From contig NC_056002.1 in the NCBI RefSeq assembly GCF_018446385.1, positions 42,173,671 to 42,237,670 of the forward strand: a stretch of DNA of 64,000 bases. Direction: 5' to 3'. The position numbers and the translations under genes were made by a program. Source of the stretch: Zingiber officinale. Lineage: Eukaryota > Streptophyta > Magnoliopsida > Zingiberales > Zingiberaceae. The notes below the pieces were generated by a model. That model was given only the letters and a program-made list of their open reading frames with translations, had not been told where the DNA came from and did no database searches. Below, piece after piece: positions 57,476 through 64,000 of the stretch (positions are counted from its first letter, which is position 1; each line of letters begins with the position of its first letter).

Positions 57476-58799
57476 TTGTCCATGATCAGTAGCAGATACT
57501 AGATATCATGTTTGTATGTTTTGACCGTTGCTTATTTATGTACGATATTGAACATGCTGGCTTCATGTAGCATACCTGTTCCTGCTTATATGTATATATA
57601 TATGATGACTATTGCATTGTTCGCATCATGTCATTGCATGCATGCCGCATCCTCGGCCACTCGTGAGAGTGGTAGCTGGAGTTGATGCCGCTTGTCCTGT
57701 CGTGCCGCACTCGGCCACTCGTGTGAGTGGTAGCTGGAGTACGAGCAGCAGGGACCCCATCGCAGATGTAGCTAGTTAGCTACTATGCAACTGTCCCCTC
57801 GGCCACTCGTGTGAGTGGTAGCTGGAGTGGTGTACAGTCTGTCACTGACCCGGCCTCTCGACCATACAAGGGTCATGGTGCGGAGAGGTGGGCGGGAGTG
57901 GCCATCCGTGCATACGCTGTTATTATATTTGCTTGGGCTGCTGTTGTTTATATATGCTGTTATTGCTTATTTACTGCTGTTGTTTACATACGCTGTTATT
58001 GCTTGTATATACCTTGCTTGTTGTCTCTGTAGTTATGAGTAGTACTGTAGCATATTAGTACCAGTTCTGTCCTACTATACCTAGCCTAGGATATGGTTTC
58101 AGGTATGAGTACTTATTTTGGTTCTATCGTAGTATCTGCTATTTCTTTAATGAGACTGTATACTCTTGGCTCACTTTCTAGTTATATGTTATGTTCATGC
58201 ACTATCTCTTCCTTACCCGCTGAGTTCCAATACTCACCACCCCGTAAAAATGGTTTTCTTTCTCCAAGTAACAGATAGATGAGTCATGGATGCTTGGAGA
58301 GTCCCAGCTGCCAGTCCCACGACACACTCGAGGATAGTTTCTTTTCTGGTTTTGGTTGCTAACGCTATTTATGTTTTGGTTTTGTGAACTTGGTATTGTA
58401 TGCTTCGATATGGATTTTGGAGTCTAGTCTGGCGGTTGCAAGTATTTAGTTAGTGACTTTGTCGGTCATACATTTGTTTTCTTTTTGTGATTTCCGCTGC
58501 GTTTACATCCAGCCGTGTAGGCTGAGTATTTATCGTTCTGTCTTCCGCTGTGTGTGTTCCTATTTTGTTCCAGCTGTTTAGGCTGATGGTTATAGATAGT
58601 GGTTATGTGTTATTTCATTTTGTCCAGCCGGGTAGGCTGAGTATATTAAACTGCGTGTTATGTTGTTTCTATTTGTGCATATATTCCAGCCGAATGTGGC
58701 TGATGTATATTTTGTATGTAGTAATGTTTCAGATTGTCACCCGTACAGGGGAGATGCTGCCGAAATTTCTTCGGACAGGGACTCCTCCAGGGCGTGACA
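57476..58799 (+). mobile_element. Solo LTR of a chromovirus-type (Tekay-like) gypsy element
   Basis: It ends TCGGACAGGGACTCC..GGGCGTGACA at 58799, the typical end of Tekay/Del-type LTRs, preceded by GGAGATGCTGCCGAAATTT. It contains three copies of CGGCCACTCGTGTGAGTGG (57653-57830), a GAGTCCCAGCTGCCAGTCCC segment and a fourfold degenerate CAGCCG..TAGGCTGAGTAT repeat (58509-58705). The left end is unclear and the expected duplication of ATATG (58800-58804) was not found, so the left flank was lost with the gag. Confidence 0.65.
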
Positions 58800-61781
58800 A
58801 TATGATTGCAGGTGGGCCCACTAATGGGGATTCTAATAGGGCCAGGAAAGCACATGCCCGAAGATTGGAAATTCATGCCGTGGGATGTAGCATGGAACGA
58901 GCAGCTGGTCCCGAGATAAGTTTTGGGCCTAGAGATCTTGAGGGGGTAGAAATACCCCATGATGATGCCCTGATTATCAAAGCCGTGATAGCCAACTACG
59001 CTATTTCTCGTACCTTCATAGACACGGGCAGTTCTGTCAATATTATATTCAAGAAGGCTTTCGATCAATTACAGATTGACCCGAGTGAAGTTCAACAGAT
59101 GATCACTCCTCTATATGGATTCACGGGCAACGAAGTACAACCGCTGGGTCAAATAAAGTTGGTCATATCTCTAGGAGAAGAGCCTCTAATGAGAACAAGG
59201 AGATCTTATTTCATGGTGGTAGACGCCCCGTCCTCTTATAATGTGATACTGGGTCGATCGGCCCTAAACGAGTTTAGGGTTGTTGTTTCTACTTTTTGTC
59301 AGAAAATTAAATTTCCTGTTGATGACCAAGTCGGGGAGGTGCGGGGTGATCATAAGACAGCCCGAAAATGTTATGTAGAAATAGTTCGGGCTGAAGCTAA
59401 CGCTGACCGAAAGATTCAAAGAATGGAAGTCAATGCCATTCAGGAGAAGCAGCCTGTTCTGGTTTATGAAGAAAAGGAAGAAGTTCAGATTCAGACCGGT
59501 CGGCCTGAAGCTACTACATATGTTGCAGCTGATCTTGATCCCACTCTGAAAGCTGAACTGGTATAATGCCTAAAGAAGAATAATGATGTATTTGCCTGGA
59601 CGCCCAAAGAAGTCTCGGGTGTTTCTCCTACAGTCATGGAGCATTCCTTACATGTCTTCCCAGATGCCCGCCCGATCATGCAAAGAAAGAGGAATTTTTG
59701 CGCGGAACAGAACCAAATCATCAAAGAAGAAATAACTAAACTTATGGAGGCTGGTTACATCAGGGAGGTACAATTTCCTAGCTGGTTAGCTAATGTGGTG
59801 TTAGTCTCTAAGCCAGGAAACAAATGGCGAGTATGCATTGATTTCCAGGATCTCAACAAGGCTTGCCCAAAAGATTATTATCCATTACCCAGGATCGATC
59901 AATTGGTAGACTCCACTGCTAGGTGTGAGTACATCTCTATGCTAGACGCTTATCAAGGTTATCATCAGGTTCCCTTAGCTAAAGAAGATCAAGAAAAGGT
60001 CAGTTTCATAACATCTGAAGGTACTTATTGTTATAATGTTATGCCCTTTGGACTAAAAAATGCAGGAGCAACTTATCAAAGGCTTATGAATAAGGTCTTC
60101 CAGAAGCAGATTGGGAGAAATATGGAAGTATATGTTGATGATATCTTAATTAAGTCTCTTCAAGCTGTTGATCTGTGCAGGGATGTAGAGGAGACCTACA
60201 AGACATTGAGACAATATGAGCTCAAGTTAAATTCGTGTAAATGTTTATTCGGAGCAAAAGGGGGAAAATTCCTGGGGTATATGGTATCCGAGCGAGGAAA
60301 AGAAGCCAACCCGAGCAAAGTCAAGGCACTTCAGAACATGGAGCCTCCTCGCAACATGAGAGAAGCTCAAAGACTGACTGGCCGGATTACAGCCTTGTCT
60401 AGGTTCATTTCCAGGTCGGCCGATCGTAGCTTCCATTTCTTTAAAATACTCAGGAAGGCAAATAAATTTCAGTGGAACGAGGAATGTGATAAGACCTTCC
60501 AAGAGTTCTTGTCTACTCTTCCTGTATTAGCTAAGCCGATAGTAGAAGAGACCCTCTGGGTATATTTGTCGGCTAATGAAAATGCTGTAGGCTCTATATT
60601 AGTTAGACAAGAAGGAAAGGAACAACAACCTGTATATTTCTCTAGCTGTTTATTAAAAGGAGCTGAGTGTAGATATACTACACTAGAAAAATTGGCTTAT
60701 GCATTAGTATTGACTGCTCGGAGGTTGCGCCCATATTTCTTAGCACATGAAATTATTGTATTAACCAATAGTACTCTCGGACGGGTGTTACTCAACCTAG
60801 AGACATCAGGTCAGCTGATCAAATGGACAACTAAACTTGGTGAATATGACATACAATATCAACCTCGCTCAGCCATCAAGGCACAAGCTCTAGCAGATTT
60901 CATTATAGAAGTTCAAGGCCCTGAGGAAGAAAACATCTGGAAAATTTATATGGATGGCTCCTCAACCAGACAAGGTAGCGGAATTGGTGTTCTTCTTATA
61001 TCTCCAAGGGAATACAGACTCCAACTATCTATCAGATTGAATTACAGAGCTACTAACAATGAGGCAGAATATGAAGCCTTGATAGCTGGATTGCAAGCCG
61101 CTCGACATATAGGAGCAGCTCGAGTCCTCATCTATTCTGATTCTCAATTAGCAGCCCAACAACTATCAGGTAATTTTGAAATTAATAATGACAGGCTCAA
61201 GTTATATGCTGAGGCATTTGATAAGTTGAAGTCCCAGTTTCAAGAAATAAATATACAAAAGGTTCCTCGATCTGAGAATCAGGTAGCAGATGAATTGGCT
61301 AAGCTGGCCTCTACTATAGTACCATGGAGTCTAGATCGGCCAATAGAACAAACTCTGTTAATATCTTGTATCGAAAGACAAGCTGACGCAGAAATACAAG
61401 GTGACTGGAGAGCTCAAATCATATTGTATCTACAGCAAGGTGTTCTTCCAAGTAATATAGAACAAGCAAGGGTATTTAAGAAGAGAGCTGCTCAGTACAC
61501 TATGGTAGGAGAACAGTTATATAAAAGAGCTTTTTCTAGACCTCTGCTCAAGTGTATTGACACAGAAGATATATAATTTATTTTATAGGAAGTTCATCAA
61601 GGTTCATGTGGTAGTCATATAGGAGGAAGATCCTTGGCCCGTAAAATCTTACTAGTAGGATATTTCTGGCTTACTCTACACGAGGATGCCAACAAGTTGG
61701 TAAGAACTTGTATGTCTTGCCAGAAACATCAAAATATTTCGCATCATCCTACACAGTTGTTGAGAACCTCTATAGTCTCAT
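58800..61781 (+). pseudogene. Tat-type gypsy pol: protease, RT, two RNase H domains, integrase start
   Basis: One frame throughout, interrupted only by stops at 59564-59566, 61574-61576 and 61586-61588. In order: end of gag (MIAGGPTNGDSNRARK), aspartic protease (FIDTGSSVNIIF, then NVILGRSALN), RT from about 59600 (WRVCIDFQDLNKACPKD, FGLKNAGATYQRLMN, catalytic YVDDILIKS), a gypsy RNase H in which the usual D of VLTD reads N (VLTNSTL), and a second, archaeal-like RNase H (IYMDGSSTRQGSGIG, NNEAEYEALIAGL, YSDSQLA, NQVADELAKLAS). The dual RNase H marks the Tat/Ogre lineage. The integrase zinc finger follows (HQG..H..CMSCQKH). Insertion of an LTR at 61782 ends it. The apparent N-terminal 80 residues of the frame starting at 58550 are LTR sequence, not protein. 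Confidence 0.88.
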
Positions 61782-64000
61782 TGTTGGAGTGTATACTTAA
61801 AAGTTTAGCTTTTGTACACATTTATTTTGAAATAAAGAATCACATTGGTCAAATATTTACATTTATTTGTTAAATGTAATTGTTCAATTAATTTATATAG
61901 TAGATAACATAGAGTGTGGAGTCTCACTTAGAAGATCATGTTGTCGGTTCTCTATAAATTATAAACAGTTGCTCACGACTAAGATGGAAAGGAACAAACC
62001 ATCAGAATAGACGTAGTGTAATTAAGTATTAGTTTATCTTGACTAATAAATTACACTGATATACTTTAAGTGTATTGAGTAGGATCATTTAGGTAAGTTC
62101 TTTTTGTTCTGACTTAGTAAAAGAACTAGACCGTAGTTATTATGGAAGTGTGTGCTCTTAATCCTAATATAATAACAAGCATGTATATTTAATATTTATT
62201 TCTTTGACTTATCAAAGGGTGAGGTTTAGCTCGATAAATCAATATGTCCGATAAGTTGGGAAATGATATTACTTATAGTATGTGTTGTTGATTATAGAAG
62301 GAATCTGTGTCCTAGTTATCTAGGTTGAGAATGTCCCCAAGAGGAGCCCATAAGGATTGCCATGTTAAACCCTGCAGGTGGACCTAGTCCAACATGACAA
62401 TAAAGTTGGGTGGTACTACTCTTGGAGCTAGATATTAATTAAATGAGTTGTTAGTAACTCACATAATTAGTGGACATTCGTAATCTTAAACACAGGGAGA
62501 GTAACACACTCATGATAAGAAGGAGCCCATAATGTAATTTGGGATTGGTGCGGTAGTGCGGTAATAACTCTCTAGTGGAATGAGTTATTATCGATGAACT
62601 TGAGTTGTGTGTTCGGGGCGAGCACGGGATACTCAAGCTCATCGGAAGGCCAAAATCAATTTCTCCTCTAGGTCCCTGTTGTAGCCTCAATAAAGCCTCA
62701 ATTCCATCCAAAGAAAAACCTATCTTGGTGTCCAAGAAGGGGCCGGTTCATTGCTTGGTGACCAAGCAATGGCCTGCCACATATTCTCTAGAAGTGGCCG
62801 GCCCTTGCCTTGGGCAAGGGGGCCAGCCGCAATATTTAAATTAGGAAGGATGTTTTTGAATTTTTAAATTTCCTCAGATATTTACAATTTGTAAAAAGAG
62901 AGATTTTAAAAATTTATAAAAATTTCCTAATTTAAATGAGGCCACAAGGTTTTAAAAGAGAGTTGTAAAATTTATAAAACTTTCTTTTAAAAAGAAATAT
63001 TATTAGAGATGTTTTAAATTTTAAAACTTTCCTTTTAATATCCACATTAGAAAAAAAAAAGAGAGTTTGTAAAATTTTATTAGAAGTTTTCTTCTTTTAA
63101 ATTTTATAAAATTTTTTTCTTTCTTTCCCTTTTAATAAGTGGCCGGCCACCTTACTTGGTGCCCAAGCAAGGGGCCGGTCAAATAATTAAATATCAACAA
63201 ATAGTTGTTTAATTAATAAATCAATCTAGGATTGATTAATTAAAAGGAAAGAAAAAGAAAAAATTAAAAGGAAATAGGAATGAGTCTATTTTTTTATAAA
63301 ACTCTTTCCATAATTTTCCGTTGGGAAACTAATATAAAAAGGGGGGAAGGGGAGGCCTTGAAAAACATAACAATTGATATTGTGTTATTGGAGATCATCA
63401 AGTGGCCGGCCCCTCTCCCTCTCTTTCCTTTGCTCTCTTTTGCTCCTTTGTGGTGGTGGTGGCCGAATTCTAGAGAAGGAGGAGAAGCTTTTCTGGTGGT
63501 GTTCGTCTTGGAGGATCGTCGCCCACACGACGTCTAAGAGGAGGCGAGGGATACATCAGAAGATCTCGAGGTTTTTAGCATACAAGGAAGAGGTATAACT
63601 AGTATTTAATTTCTGCATCATACTAGTTAATTTTTTTTTGTATAAATACCAAATACAAGAGGCATTCGATTCTTGTTTTTCGAATTTAATTTCGATGTTG
63701 TGTTCTTTTTCCTTTTTCCTTGTGATTTGATTGTTCCTTTTGGTTAACCTAGGTTATATAAGGAAATTAAATATTAACTTTCCTTAAAAGGCTTTGTCTA
63801 GTTGGTGGTGGTTGCTCCCATATCCAAGAAGGTCAAGTGCCTCGCCATGCAGCACTGGAAGCCAATTTTGGAAACTAATATTTAATTGAATTTATAACCT
63901 AGGTGATTTGGATCAAACATGTTAAGTTCCGCAGGAGATCCAAATCTAAATCTAAAAGAACATATAAGTTAAACTTGGAATCAAACGTGTTAAGTGTTGG
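61782..64000 (+). repeat. Long Copia LTR, same family as 10846-20585, runs off the window
   Basis: Starts TGTTGGAGTGTATACTT and is the plus-strand counterpart of 18215-20585: shared GGTGAGGTTTAG, GGACCTAGTCC, GGGATTGGTGCGG, GGCCGGCC blocks and the GTTGCTCCCATATCC module (63810-63824). TATA box at 63333-63339. The family length of about 2.4 kb implies about 170 bp beyond the window. The preceding 5 bases are CTCAT (61777-61781). The frames at 62605-62844 and 63280-63598 are LTR sequence. Whether it is a 5' LTR or solo cannot be seen. Confidence 0.85.

Noticed and set aside
58550..58799. N-terminal hydrophobic segment of the protease frame as a signal or membrane domain
   Set aside because: This part is the end of a chromovirus-type LTR that happens to stay open in the same frame.

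Overview
This is nuclear DNA of a flowering plant, most likely a monocot. It is AT-rich and intron-bearing, about two thirds recognisable transposable elements, with one clear cellular gene. The monocot call rests on the very GC-rich first exon of that gene and on the mix of Copia, Athila/Tat-type and chromovirus-type LTR elements. Zingiberales is a guess only. I saw no rRNA or tRNA gene, CRISPR array or prokaryotic system.

Layout. 1-2.2 kb: AT-rich DNA ending in the right terminus of a CACTA transposon, which lies against an LTR fragment (2214-2678). 3795-7916: a complete gag-only LTR element on the minus strand with a perfect 5-bp target duplication. 9.0-10.5 kb: two truncated LTRs. 10846-20585: a 9.7-kb Copia element (minus) with 2.4-kb LTRs and a broken polyprotein. 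21.3-24.8 kb: two TA microsatellites, a hairpin-ended MITE and a 2.7-kb element built of nested palindromes. 27.9-34.2 kb: an Athila-like Ty3/gypsy element (LTR, primer-binding site, broken gag), with a solo LTR inserted at the gag start codon. 34189-35545: a truncated Copia LTR. 36256-40394: a small Copia element (minus) with short LTRs and a perfect target duplication. 41.2-42.3 kb: another antisense LTR. 42.8-45.8 kb: a Tourist-like MITE followed by the cellular gene. 47211-48638: a solo LTR with target duplication. 49673-50235: a non-autonomous hAT element with an 8-bp duplication. 53.3-55.4 kb: a dead CACTA transposase. 55.4 kb to the end: a Tat-type gypsy element whose gag is replaced by a chromovirus-type solo LTR and whose integrase is cut by another long Copia LTR that runs out of the window.

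The cellular gene (43668-45620, plus strand, six exons) is a cytochrome P450 of the CYP707A family, abscisic acid 8'-hydroxylase. All exon junctions keep the frame and yield a complete 505-residue protein with intact P450 motifs. One of its five introns is of the GC-AG type. A MITE carrying three copies of a TGACGCATG-containing unit ends about 190 bp upstream of its TATA box.

The most unusual structure is the nested palindrome at 22052-24775, with unit order A-B-A-C-A-B-A-C-A-B-A. The most general pattern is that several unrelated LTR families here each carry short GC-rich palindromic repeats upstream of their TATA boxes.
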